Assembly (NCBI GenBank): GCA_905221615.1
Contig: CAJNDT010000001.1
Coordinates: 1,725,894-1,789,893, forward strand
Direction: 5' to 3'
Length of the DNA: 64,000 bases
Origin: Symbiodinium sp. CCMP2592
Taxonomy: Eukaryota; Sar; Dinophyceae; Suessiales; Symbiodiniaceae
Positions 1 through 11,079 of this stretch are shown here, one piece after another; position 1 is the stretch's first letter; the number at the start of each line of letters is the position of its first letter. The notes under the pieces were generated by a model. It was not told the origin of the DNA. It saw only the letters and a list, made by a program, of their open reading frames with translations, and searched no databases. The translations under genes were made by a program, and so were the position numbers.

Positions 1-966
1 TCGTCCGGGCCGAGAGCGTTTCAAGCAGGGGAGATTGGAGCAGGACCGGCGTGATTCGGTGGCTCTTTCTTCCAAATGCAACGGTTTGTGCCAGGTAGAG
101 TCAATTCGGTCAGCGAACCTTCGGAGCTTGGCTTCCTCCTCTGTGGGTGTCCCTCTGCTCTGAAGATTCACTGCTGTCCTGACAGCACTTGTGCCAGGAA
201 GTTACATTATCACAAGCCTTGCTTGGCTTGCAGAGCTGCAGGCCCCTGGTAACGCTTCTGCAACCCAGGAAGGTCGGCGCTCAGTCCAGTGTGTCAGTCT
301 CTGCCACCTGCCAGACTGCAAATGACTCGTGCTAACTCGTGCTTCCTCTTCTTCTCTGCGCAGTGAAGCTGCTTTGTGCCCGTGGGCTCCGTCGTAGTGC
401 CCGTTATGCACTCTGCATGTTCGTGCCTTCTTGGGCTCCCCGCCGGTGGCTCCCTGTCTCGCAAAGCACATTCATAGAGGGTTTCACAGGACAAAGGGCC
501 TAAACGACCCTGCTTCCACTCCGCACTCCCCGTGCCGCTCGTCCTGCTGAGGTGCATCCCCTGCGGCGCCGAGAGGAACCTGTTACCAGCAGTCGCCAGC
601 ATGCTGCCGGGGGCAGTTCAGGGTGCAGCATTTGTGCAAGGATTGAGAACATCGAATCGAAGGGAACCTCTGCACAAGACTGCAGAACCGTCGCTAAAGT
701 AGAACTCAACATTGCAAATCGGTTCCACAAGTGCTCGCACTCGTGCATGGACCAGGTATGTACTCGTGCAGGTACTGGTGTTTTGAGTTTCTGCATGGTC
801 ACTCCTTTTGTACGACAAGGCTACGAGAAACCTCCAGCAGGCTACGAGCTCGAACCCTTAAACCAAAGCCCCACCAAACAACTCCTGTGCTATTCACACA
901 CCCCACATAAAGGCAAGGGACCATCAGCAGTTATGCTCCCACCCTGAGCAAAAAAATGACTTCGAT
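1..966. other. no gene supported
   Basis: I see no convincing coding segment in this stretch. Short open frames exist on both strands but show no conserved motif and no consistent splice structure. It is downstream of the p23 gene and may hold its 3' untranslated region. Confidence 0.5.
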
Positions 967-2216
967 TCAAGCACTTGCCGCCTCCGCTGGGTCCAGGTCT
1001 GGCAACTCCTGGGAATGCAGCTGACAAGATACTGAAGCAAAAGCGAAAGTAAACTGGCACGTGACTTGAAGCGACAGCTGACCCTAAATCGTATGACTGC
1101 GACACCAGGCCAGTTCATGCAACACCGCTCAACTGCCTCATCGTCAGAGTCATACTCTGCATCAGCACCCATGTCGCCGAAATTCATGTCACCCAGACCT
1201 GGCAACGGGAGCTCATGACATGTCTCTACTTCTTCCGCATATGCGCAAGGCTTCCGGAAGTTCGGCGCTTGGAATGGATTTGCGTAGGCTTCAATGCCAA
1301 TATGCCCGCTGAATCTCATCTGCTTAACCGAAGCAGAAAACCGATCATGATTGCGTGAGAAGGATGCCAGGGAGGCCGTCCAGGTTCCATGCGTTCTGTT
1401 TCCCCTCGTCCTCGTCGTCTGAGTCTTGCCATCTCTTCCAATCCACCTGCTGCGCCACAAAGACGGCAACCCAAGAGTATCGGCATGGACAACAGTGACA
1501 AGACTTCGTGACTGATTCGACGTCACATCCTGGTAACATCATGTGTCCAGAGGTCCTCGGACTGCTACGGTCGGCTTTCTAAGTTCGTTGGGAGATCTTT
1601 GCTCCGAAGAGTTGACGGATCAGGCCGCCTTGACCCATGGCAGCTTCTTCACCTTGCTGAGGCTCGTCCAACTCCCCTCCGTCTCCTTCTTGAGGTAAAA
1701 CTCGATTAACCTCCCGCATGAGGAACTCGACTCGAAGCTAACAGTGCCGCCCAGATTGTCCAACCTCTTGGTGCTCCACTTGGACTCCTCCTTTGCAATC
1801 GGTGCCTAAGAGCCAGCGAGCGATTCCACGAAGTGGGCTCATGGACAGAGATTCCAAGGGCTTTGCAAAGAAGTCCAGTGAAAACTCATAGAGGCTACCG
1901 CCCACCTGATTAGCAAGGAGCCGGGCTTGACATAACATGCAAAAACACAGGCTAAACACGTAGCCGCCTTGCCATAGAAGGACATCTTCTCGGCATCTAA
2001 GTTGACCTGGCTTCGACTTAGAGCTCCGTCGGTGTCATACTACGCTCTGGCGCACGGCTGCCTTTATGTCCTGAACTTCTTTCAGGTCTATGGTCAAGTA
2101 GACGGCATCCGGGCGTTGTGCCCAGAGGACATCCTGTCCCGAGAGTTGTGGAGATGCGGCAGGAACCAATGTCAAGAGCCGCGAAGAACTTGGTGTCGGA
2201 CAGGCGTGAGCGACAT
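967..2216 (-). CDS. HSP90 co-chaperone p23/Sba1-like protein, 8 exons
   Basis: p23 proteins bind the ATP-bound form of HSP90 in the cytosol and stabilise its clients. Hand-spliced exons, in transcription order: 2216-2190, 2133-2062, 2006-1968, 1905-1862, 1737-1629, 1446-1393, 1319-1137, 1008-967. They keep one frame and give 189 residues, a normal p23 length. The start is MSLTPVRHQ. A CS domain follows, seen as VLWAQRPDAVYLTIDL, VNLDAEKMSFYGK, GSLYEFSLDFF and IEFYLKKETEGSWTSLSK. The family hallmark VDWKRWQDSDDEDEG comes next, then a Gly/Met/Asp tail (GLGDMNFGDMGADAEYDSD) and the end LPDLDPAEAASA. One intron begins with GT and the other six with GC. The boundaries of exons 6 and 7 are the least certain, because part of exon 7 (about 1200-1319) has no counterpart I recognise. 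The identification itself is firm. Confidence 0.88.
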
Positions 2217-2839
2217 GACCGGCTGCGTGTTGAAACTCTTCAAAACTGCACCTACTGCACCTTGAGCCTAGCCGGGCTTTCCAAGTGCAAGATCACGAAG
2301 CAGTAAGACCTCAGCCTGCAGCTCTAGCGAGGCAGCACTACTCCGGACTCCTTTCTGAGCGATGAGAGCAAGGCTGTTCAAACTCTCGACACCTCTGACG
2401 GTGCTGGGTTTAACGTACTTCAACTATCATTACACTACTTGATCTTTCTGGCATGAGATTTCGATGCCGTTGCCAGAGGTGCAAAGAGATGACTACAGCC
2501 CTTGCCCTGGCCGAATCGAAGCGACCAGGCAACCTCATCACCTGCCATCGAAAAAGACAGGCATTTCATTGATTTCAGGGTCTGCTCAGGCTGGGCTGCC
2601 GGGCGAGGTTTTCTTCTGTCCTGCCTCTCTGTGCTTCGCTTGTGCCTGCTGTCACACCCACAGGCTTCCGGTCACAGGGAACTCTTTGGACTCTGCACGG
2701 GATGGGCTGGCCTCGTTCTGCACCTCTTTCGTTGTCTTCCAGTAGAGAACAAACCTTCACATTGACTGACTGGCAGACCGGTGTGAAGTTCAGAAAATAT
2801 CTATCCTATGCCTGCAGCGTGGCAAAAGGCCCGTGTCCT
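2217..2839. other. intergenic, p23 upstream / MPU1 downstream
   Basis: I see no conserved exon here on either strand. By position it should hold the p23 5' flank and the MPU1-like 3' untranslated region. No dinoflagellate spliced-leader relic was noticed. Confidence 0.4.
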
Positions 2840-4202
2840 CTAGCAAGAGGCACATCCAATCCATGCCTGAGGCATCCGCTGCAACAGGAGGACGAACCAC
2901 AGCGTCGCCGCCGCCAACGGGTTCAGGATTGCTACCACGTCCTGCCAGCGGAATAGAAATCAAGACTGTCTTCACAGCATAGAGCCTGCTGACCGGCGGC
3001 CTTCGTCTGCAGCGCATATGTCAGGACCTTCACCAAAAAAACGGTACAGCTTTGTGCTACTGGTGCCTGGGGTTGGCGGTTGCTGAGCAGCTGAGGTGCG
3101 GTCCCGGACGGAGCACCCCGCCAGCCCCATAAGAGCAGGCCTTGGCACATCCCAGCACGGCCAAGGTCGAAGGCTCTGAAGGAAGCAGCTTCCTCCGAGG
3201 GCAAAGCACCACAGCCATGGTCCCTGTGTGCTTCTGGACCATGTTCTTCCAGATTTGTGGAACTTTTGAGCCATTGCCTTCGTGCCAAGAGGCTCACGCT
3301 CAGCGAGTCTTTTCCTCCTGTCGCTGAAACGAGCTCGAATTCAGCAACCGGCCAAGGATGATCGGTGCCATGCCCAGCGCTGAAACGGCTGCCTCGGGCA
3401 GGCCTCGGTGGTGCTCCACGTCTCGACGTCTCGACTTGGCGACCCGACCCCCGGTCCACTCTCCAAGGGCAGCACCAAACAGAAGCACTAAAGCACTGCA
3501 GGCCACGAAGGTCGCGGCACCAAGGAATCGTGGCCTTGGCAAAAGCAACAACTGCAGAGATGAAGGGTTTGCTGCTTTGCAATGTTTAACAGGTGTCTCT
3601 CTGGAAGCTTTCCATGTTGGCCAGCCAACAGAGGTTCCGACGCTTTGGGGAGTTCCGGCGAATAGTGCCAGTACATAAAGATGATCTGGGCGTTCGCTGC
3701 ATCAGAACATGGGTGAGCTGAGCGTGCAGGGCCCACAAGGCCCCGGCAATGGCATTTTGGATGCCAACTATCACGTTCTCCCCCCAACTCATGAATGGGT
3801 GACCAGACAGCACATTGTAGTACACCTTAAGATTGGGCTTGCACTCCCCAGTGCTTGCACATGCTCGGATACAACCCGTCTCCATGTCATATGCAAACAA
3901 GCAACAAACAGCAAGCCAGCGATGCAGTCGTTTATCACAAAGGCCTCTGACAGACCCACCACGCTGCCTGCCTGTCGGGGTCCCACAGTCTCTCATATCC
4001 CTGCATCACTGCATGTGGCTCGCCTTCAAGATGTTGTTGATCTGAGGAAGCTTCATGAGACAGCTCCTCCATCCGTGGCAGCATCACAGGCTGATGCGAA
4101 GCCATGGAAAACTCTCTTAGGGCCGGTCCCTGCCAGCATGGCGCAATTTAACCCCATGATCACGAGCTTCTTTAGCTCGGCCATGTCCACCATGTCCGCC
4201 AT
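2840..4202 (-). CDS. MPU1-like PQ-loop membrane protein, multi-exon
   Basis: MPU1 (mannose-P-dolichol utilisation defect 1) is an ER membrane protein with two PQ-loop repeats, needed for use of dolichol-linked sugars in glycosylation. In transcription order the pieces are: MADMVDMAELKKLVIMGLN (4202 down to about 4130); the first PQ motif MKLPQINNILK (about 4055-4030); SVVGLSE (about 3985-3950); VYYNVLSGHPFMSWGEN followed by VIVGIQNAIAGALW (about 3830-3740); a hydrophobic FLGAATFVACSALVLLFG (about 3540-3480); the second PQ motif VPQIWKNMVQKHTG (about 3265-3200); and a last hydrophobic segment DVVAILNPLAAATLWFVLLL ending at a TAG (2842-2840). Motif order and spacing match the family. Exon edges were not fully resolved. 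The N-terminus is short for MPU1, so an upstream exon is possible. Confidence 0.78.
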
Positions 4203-4503
4203 GGCTGAGATGGGGCCAAGGACCAAAGGCTGGAAAACCAAGCTCTACTTTGAGTGCGTGATCTAGGATGTAGCTCGGAAGGTTACTCGGACTATGCCAG
4301 CTGTACTTCCGAAAGGCTGTAGGCTGCCGTGATGTCTGGCCTGGTGACTGACCAGGTCGACGTTGCAAAAACCAGCATGGACGCTACGGGCAGGCACTGC
4401 TTTCATGTCTAATGAGTCTACTAGCTGCCAACGGAGGAATACCACGATAAAGACACATGCCACCGTTTTGCGACAAGCCACCTGCATGCCTACCAGTACT
4501 CTG

Positions 4504-4812
4504 TCACGTGGCGAGCTGCTTCTCCATGGCGCTCACCTCCGATAGGGTTGGCATTCGGAGTTTGCCGGCGTCAGTGGCATTGCGCAGGCAGCCGCTGATG
4601 AGCTCAACGACTTCAAGCATGTCCCGGCCACGGAAATGGTTCACCCACTGCGCATCCTCCTCATCCAGGAAGCCGAAACGACACATCAGCGCAAGCGTGG
4701 GACCACTGTCACTGCTTTCTGCAGCATAAGTGATGCTGTGCTCAAAGAGGAACGGAGAGGAAAGATAGACATGGCCTTGACACAACGAGGGCACTGCTAC
4801 CAGTAGCTGCAA
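4504..4812 (-). CDS. unidentified exon-like ORF upstream of MPU1-like gene
   Basis: The open frame has ordinary soluble-protein composition in its second half (FGFLDEEDAQWVNHFRGRD, then LEVVELISGCLRNATD), ending at a stop at 4504. I do not recognise the family. It could be a 5' exon of the MPU1-like gene or the 3' end of another minus-strand gene. Support comes only from composition and strand agreement. Confidence 0.28.
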   Translation of the reverse strand: MQLLVAVPSLCQGHVYLSSPFLFEHSITYAAESSDSGPTLALMCRFGFLDEEDAQWVNHFRGRDMLEVVELISGCLRNATDAGKLRMPTLSEVSAMEKQLAT

Positions 4813-5679
4813 GACGCATGTATGCTGCAGGCATCAGAGCTCTCGCACTAACATTGCTTTCCGATTTCCTTTCCGGAGCAAGTTCAGCACCTAGCAGTAT
4901 GCTAACGGGACTGGAGATATCGGTCGCCTCTGTTTGTCGCTGATGTGTGAACTGGAAACTTCCGCTTGACTGGAAGGGGTGCATACACAGGCCTGCGGGG
5001 TGAATCTATCAATTGCATATCGAGATGAAAATAAGATATTGAGGGGAATTGCGGGCGAATCTTCAGTGCGAGATGCCTGCGTCCATCCACAACTCTTGCG
5101 TCCAGGAGTCATCATCACTCCTTAACAGGTACAACGTTCAGCGAGCTCCGTCCAGAACTACATCCACCCAGTGCGCCCTTTATTGGTGGCTTCTTTTCTT
5201 CAGGGCTGTTTCAAGCCCTCCCTGAATTTCTCCACCCCGGCACCGAGCTCTGAGTTGGAGTCGGCGGCGTCCGCTCAAAGTAATCCTGAATAAGGCCGAG
5301 GAGTTCCGTGGTGCTCTCTAGGCTCCGAAAGGGACAAACCCCTGCATGCTCAAGAGGTCCCAGTCCCTACCGCAAGAAATTCATCCACATCTTACATCTT
5401 AACCCTAGACCACAAGACGACAAAGCAACAAAACAGCGTGAAGGCCCAGTCACCCCAGATGAAGGAGCCCCGTAGCACCATCGCGATGCCAGTGCATCTC
5501 CTTCCGCCGAGCTGGGCCTGCCTGGAGCTTTCGGGTTTAGGGTGCTTGCTGCTGGCCGCAGGATGGGTGGCTATGGCTATGTCTATGCTAATTGCGCCGA
5601 GACCGATTTATACATATTGGTATACATGAACAAAGCATGCATCATATGTGTCGCTGTGCATTGTCAAACTGAGCAACTG
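4813..5679. other. no gene recognised
   Basis: There are scattered short open frames on both strands with no motif or splice structure I can defend. Confidence 0.35.
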
Positions 5680-6549
5680 TCAACATGCAGCAGCCTGCGC
5701 TTCAATTGCCCCAAAGAAGCCACGCTCCTGGAACTCTTCTATCAGCATCTTGAGCAGGCGACACCTGCTAGATTTTCGGTGGATGGAATAGACTTGCAAT
5801 AGAAAGCCCACTAGACATGTCGAAACCCTGCCGAAAGTGTCCGATCTGGGCCACCCATTGTAACTCCTGATGTGCCGAACACCCAGGAGGAAGTCCTGCC
5901 TGAGAATATCATCAGGTTTCTGCTCCTGTAGCTCCTGTAACCCAGAAGTGATCTGCTGCCAGCAGGCGGTGTTCACTTTGCGGAAAGCCTCAACCAGTGC
6001 CAGCACACGCGGAGGAGCTTGCCGCACTGGCACAACAGCATTCTTGCGAGGGACGAAGATATCGAACTTCTCACCCCAGCCGTGCACACTGTGCCAATCT
6101 GCTTTGAGCATAAAAGGCTCCCTCTTCGAAAACTGAAAGCTCCACTTCTTCCAGGAACCTGGAGCATGATCTGCTACGTCAGGCTCGTTCTTGCCATCCA
6201 CGTCATCGAAGAGCCTCTCTGGCCACTCTAGTGTCCCTTTGAAAGGACCTGCAGGATCTTCGAGGACGTACGTCGTCAGCTGCTCCGATGGCGGGGCCAC
6301 CAGAAAGACAGTCGGCGCATCGTCTCCCCCAACTTTGGTTCCTCGCAAGAGCGGAGACTCCGCGATAAAATGCTGAAGAACAGGGGCTTGGACTTCATCT
6401 TGGCGTGCTGCTCTTGCCTCGAAAGCAGATGGCAGCGAGGCATCTGTTGCTGACAAACCAAACTCGTAGAAGTAACACGTATGGAACCCGCCCCAGACGC
6501 CCCGAGACTCCGAGGTCCCGAGGTCACAGCTACAGAGCACGCAGAGCAC
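5680..6549 (-). CDS. unidentified protein, long exon
   Basis: This 289-codon open frame on the gene-bearing strand reads like real protein across its middle, from about residue 50 to 220: mixed charged and aromatic content such as TYVLEDPAGPFKGTLEWPER, WKKWSFQFSKREPFMLKAD and WHSVHGWGEKFDIFVPRKN. I recognise no catalytic motif or domain. The first roughly 35 codons may be intron, since the stretch rich in Cys and Gly has several AG acceptors. The end (LKMLIEEFQERGFFGAIEA) looks coding up to the stop at 5680. A hydrophobic stretch in another frame near 6690-6640 could be an N-terminal signal exon. The function is unknown. Confidence 0.42.
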   Translation of the reverse strand: MLCVLCSCDLGTSESRGVWGGFHTCYFYEFGLSATDASLPSAFEARAARQDEVQAPVLQHFIAESPLLRGTKVGGDDAPTVFLVAPPSEQLTTYVLEDPAGPFKGTLEWPERLFDDVDGKNEPDVADHAPGSWKKWSFQFSKREPFMLKADWHSVHGWGEKFDIFVPRKNAVVPVRQAPPRVLALVEAFRKVNTACWQQITSGLQELQEQKPDDILRQDFLLGVRHIRSYNGWPRSDTFGRVSTCLVGFLLQVYSIHRKSSRCRLLKMLIEEFQERGFFGAIEAQAAAC

Positions 6550-8215
6550 AGAAACAGCGTTTGATCAAGGTCCAAGCTTCTCGAAGGGCGACTCCTCTCG
6601 GCCCCCGCAGAAACGCCAGGGCCGCCAGACTGACGGGATGTGGAGCATTGAAGCAGCACTAGTGCAAACGCAAAGCTTCCGGCAAGGCTCTGACTACTTA
6701 GCCAAACTCCACTTCCACGAAACCGCAAGACCTGCCACCCAGGCCACCGCAGGCCAGCAGCCACGTTGATCGGAAGCGAGTCCGGCCGCCCGGGCTCGCC
6801 GTGAGCATGTTACAGGAAGCCTACTAAAAAGCTTTCCTCGGACGTCGATGCGTTTCGGTATGTTAGGGGGCGCACCAAACACTTTCAAAGGTCTGGAAAA
6901 TGCGCCGTGTTGATTGCGTATGCTGCCAGAGCATGGGGGGCTCGCAGCGTCACCACTTGCAGTTTCTTCCGTTCTGGATTCTGCAGCCCATCGGCGGATC
7001 GGGCGACTGGACGGTTCGAATGTCGAACTCCCTCAATAACATATTCCCTGTGAGCTCAGCTGCTCAAAGGCTCTCCTGCCCGCCCCAAAGGACTTTTCCG
7101 CTGCACGAGATGGTCGGCGCAAGGGCATCTGGAATGCCTGCACTTAGGACAAGGTTGAGGAGTCCAGAAGCTTGAAAAAAAAAGACCCTGCCTGCAAGCG
7201 TAGGTCCTGGGTGCAAGCAGCCGAGAGCAGCGACTCCAACTGGTAGACGCCAGCCGGGGCCCCGCAAGAAGCCGCCTTGGCACGACGTCACGTCGAGCGC
7301 TCCGCTCCCCGACCACCCGACCGACCGACCGACCTGGGCCAGAGAGGCGGCTGGCGAGGCGGCGTCGGCGAAGACCAGCAGAGACCCCCCAAAACCAGGA
7401 GTCCCTGCTGTTGGCAGCTCCTCTCATGCTCGATTTCCGCATACCGCTTTTGGTGAGCACTCATGTGTCCACTTTCGAGCAAACCTCTGACAAGCCAATC
7501 CGGTTTAGCCGTGATGTGCCGAGATTCATTTGCATGAAGCAGCGACGCGGTACTGCACTCTGGTGTGTACGCAACTACAGTGAAATCCGAAAGGTTACAA
7601 GCTTCGTCTCATCATAGATACAAGCTGTGAATCCGGCACGGCTTGAGAATCGACTCTGCCATGTGAACTGCTGCAGGGTGACACCAACACAGTTTGTTGT
7701 GACACTCAAAGCTTCAGTGTTTCCATTCAGCCCTGGAGTGAACCGATGCCCGTGAGGTGACTTCGTCTTCGATGCCGTGAGGTTCACCTTTTGCCAGTGA
7801 CTCCAGGGACACGGACATGGCTTGCTCTCCAGGGCCATGGAATCCATTCTGGTGCACGGGAGGTGTTGGTGTGGATGTCAACCTCCCCACGGTCTTTTGA
7901 ACTCTTGCGTGGCAAGACTGTGCTCTTGGCAGGGCACAATAGTCTGCCATGCCAAATCCTTTGCTCTTTCCAATCGAACGTAAGCTCTCGATGTCGTGCG
8001 GCATCGCATTTGCTGATCAATTCTCCTCGCGCTGGAAGTTCGTCAAAATTCCTGGACGTGGGATTCAACATCCACGCCTCGTGTCATCTTACAAGTGTGA
8101 AGATCAAAGCGCTTCGTTGGAAACCCGTGCCTTCCACCAGACGATCTGCCTGAGCGTCCTTATGTGGACACCACATCTATCGGAACTATTTTGTGGGTTG
8201 TGGAGGGCGGGTGAC
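6550..8215. other. no gene recognised
   Basis: Apart from a possible upstream exon of the preceding ORF near 6640-6760, I see only short overlapping frames. A run of repeated CGAC units lies near 7310-7330. Confidence 0.35.
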
Positions 8216-8752
8216 TCAGAAAATCGAACAAAGCGGTGACTGAATTTCTTGCACAGCCGCTCTACCAGGCCGGCAAAAATCATCCTGCTCGCAGAAACTC
8301 TTCAAGTCCTCCCCCATCGACTTCGCATCCAGCATGTCTCCTCCATGCTCACGCACCATCCGAGCACAGAAAGCCTCCTGTGCAAATAACCACAAGCACA
8401 GCACAGGCACCATTATGTTCTGGTCCAAGACAGGGACCGACTTGGCAGCTTTTAGGCAGGTGTTATTCTTCTGAAGACTAGCCTGCGTACTGGGCAGCCG
8501 AGCTTCGGATTCCTTCGGAGACGTCGCGCCCGACAGCGCTGCAATTCGAGGAGCGATGCCAGAGCAGTACTGTTTTAGCTTTCGCCGCGCCTCAGACTCT
8601 GTGACATCTCGGAAGCCGACATCAACCTCGCTCGCGAGAATTTGGCAGAAGACGCACTGCATGATGCGGCCCATTTGCAGATCCTTGGCTGGAGGCATCT
8701 CCGTGCCGCGAACATTCCAGCAAAGTGCCAACGGCCATAGCCAGCTCTTCAT
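8216..8752 (-). CDS. small secreted Cys-rich protein, possibly saposin-like
   Basis: The open frame starts best at the Met of MKSWLWPLALCWNVRG, a plausible signal peptide (an in-frame Met nine codons upstream would bury it). It gives 178 residues. The mature part has paired cysteines in a helical context: CVFCQILASEV near residue 33, then KLKQYC, then LCLWLFAQEAFC, then SFCEQDDFC. Hydrophobic helices with CxxC-type spacing recall saposin-B or canopy-type domains, which bind lipids or act in the secretory pathway. The spacing is not an exact match to either. It is intronless as read, unlike its neighbours. The Ser/Glu-rich middle (about residues 75-105) could instead be an in-frame intron. Confidence 0.35.
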   Translation of the reverse strand: MKSWLWPLALCWNVRGTEMPPAKDLQMGRIMQCVFCQILASEVDVGFRDVTESEARRKLKQYCSGIAPRIAALSGATSPKESEARLPSTQASLQKNNTCLKAAKSVPVLDQNIMVPVLCLWLFAQEAFCARMVREHGGDMLDAKSMGEDLKSFCEQDDFCRPGRAAVQEIQSPLCSIF

Positions 8753-8879
8753 GGCAACAGCAGGCCGGACCTGCCTCAACGGTTCAGGGCAGCTCCAATG
8801 CCAACTTTCTGTACTACACTACTACATGTTCTGAATATGATTTTGAGCCGACAGTCTGGCATTAGACTGACGTGCCAGC

Positions 8880-10858
8880 ACAACACTCATAGCACGAGTG
8901 GTGGACCGTGAGGACTGTAGACTCTAGACACAAACCCGCGATACTGTGGAGACCAACCCGCGTCTGCAGGCAGCCTCCTGCCACTGGCCGCCGGCGGCTT
9001 CCACGAGCGCATGCAGCTTCGGACGCTCCATTGTGGTCACCTGAAAGCAAAGTCGAGTCGAAGATAAAGCTACGGAAGGGTGCAGCTGCATAATTACCAA
9101 GACGACGCCTATGGAAATGATAACAGGGATGCACTGGGACTGGGCCGACATGCCTCAGGCAGAACATAGACGCGGAAATTTGCCAGCAAAGGCCGGTCGT
9201 GGGCTCGTTGAAGTACGTCTCCCAGAGAATAGCTTTGAGAGCCTGAGATCTGAGATGCTTCCAAAGGCAAGTCGTGGCTGGAGAGAAGCTCCGCTTCACA
9301 AGCACTCTTGACCGCCATGTACATAGACAAAAAACCACGAAAAGGAGCCTGATCAACAGTAGGATCGAACGAGATCAGCTGCTGACTTTCAACTGTTAGC
9401 CATCGCTAGCCAGTGCCTTCTTACAGTCCCGACGATGTGCACCAGATCATGTCGACAGGCGAGGTGCGCCCCAGAAAGCGCTTTGCGAAGATCTGCTGGC
9501 CGATGATGTCTCTCAGGAGGTCCTGGTTCCTCACCTGGATGTCATGTCGCATACCCATTGGCCACATCCGGAGTAAAAACTCGAGGCTGCCAAGATGCCT
9601 CAGGCACTCGTGCTTCTTGCACACAGCGCTTGATGAAGGCAGGCCTTACCTGCGGTCTATCGGTCTGTATGCGCTGCCAAACTGATCCCCAAATGCTGCA
9701 CAGCTTGTATCAGAATGATATGAGTACCAGGGCAAGGGCAATCGGCACACCGCGACATAGAGCGCACCTCGCAGGTAAATTCGTGCAATGCTTGTTCAAG
9801 CGTGCGTTTTGCCTGGACGCGCGGCATGATTTTGAATGTCCGTCGCAAGCGGCAGGCCACCAAATGTGTGGCCTGCACACGATGCAGGGCTCCGTCACTC
9901 ACCCTTGAGCCCATCACGAGCCTTCATCGTCCACGTGTTCGTGATCTCTCCTCCAAGAGACTCCACAAGTCTGCGGGCCGCATTCAGCAGATTGGCCTGG
10001 CCCGGCCATGCCCGGCCCGTGCAGACGCAGTCGTCGCAGACGCTTTAAAGGCAGCCTGGCAGCCTGGCCTCGATCTCCACTCCGCTCAGGGCGATCACCG
10101 GCCGCAGGGGTGCTTCTGCAAGAATCTTCTGCCCGCCCGTCGAGGCCTCTGCAGAATTTTCAGGCCACGCTGCAGAGCATGGACATCGAAATGCTGGCCG
10201 ACCTGGTGCCTCCGCGGCGCCGGAGCAGGCACTTCTGGCGCCTGCTCCGCCTGCAGCTTCTGTAGCTCCCGCAGCCTTGGTTGCAAACTCACACCCACAA
10301 CCGGGAGCTTCTTCCGCCACTGTTTTTTTCCCGCTCGCCTCGGCGATCGCCTGCAAGGCTTCTCCGGCGGGGTCTCGGCGAGGCCTGGACTGGGCTATGG
10401 CAAAACACATCCCAAAAACTGCAGAGCTCAATCAGCTCTGTGCTCTGAGTTCAGCTCCTGTCGACGGCGGCCGCTTGCGCTTCCTCAGTATGGCTGTGGC
10501 AGAATGTGTGGTGAAGAGGAAGGCGTCTCAGACAGTCCCAAAAAGAAACATTCTGGAGGCGAAAAGCGAAGAGTGAAACACAAGGCCTTGGCTGTGGTGG
10601 CGTTGCTGGAGGTGAGGGAAAGCCTGTAGCCTTTGCAAAAGTGTTGCCATAGTCACCTGACTGAGACACTCTCAAACCTTGGATGCAATCTGCGACGCCC
10701 GACTGAGCACCGTTCCCACCTTGTCCTATGTCACTTGTCTCGTCCTCCTCATCCAGCTGGGTGGCAGGACAATCCTGCTGCCAGGCAGCTGAGATGTCAA
10801 GAGTAGGTTTCCGCCTGGCCTCGTCTGGCAAAAGCAGCGTGGGCTCGCCATCGGCCAT
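8880..10858 (-). CDS. BRCT-domain protein (TopBP1/PTIP/MDC1-like), multi-exon
   Basis: BRCT domains bind phosphopeptides in DNA-damage and replication-checkpoint proteins. The model starts at 10858 with MADGEPTLLLPDEARRKPT, followed by an acidic segment with a TQ site (CPATQLDEEDETSD). A low-complexity Ala/Gly-rich stretch lies around 10045-10430. The BRCT core is recognisable in order: THLVACRLRRTFKI (about 9905-9840), PAFIKRC followed by VQEARVPEAS (about 9655-9600), QDLLRDIIGQQIFAKR (about 9540-9490), LGDVLQRAHDRPLLANFRVY (about 9220-9160) and ERPKLHALVEAAGGQW (about 9030-8975). The order matches a tandem BRCT pair: the end of one repeat with its W/F-x-x-x-C helix, a linker, then the start of the second. 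Exon edges and the C-terminus were not resolved. A specific orthologue cannot be named. Confidence 0.7.
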
Positions 10859-11079
10859 ACGTAACCCTATGCACCCAGATCATTCCATGCATGTCTTTCA
10901 AGCTTACAAACTGTTTTAGGCTTCAGCTTCCATGCATGGTGAAGCTCCTTCGCAGACGATCAACCGAGATTCAATCCCAGCATGGTTCTGTGGAGTGACA
11001 AGTTGCTATGTCCTTGTTGCACCACTGCACCACCGGTTCTACGCGAGGCTCAAGAGCAACTGCGCGTTCAAATCGGCGC

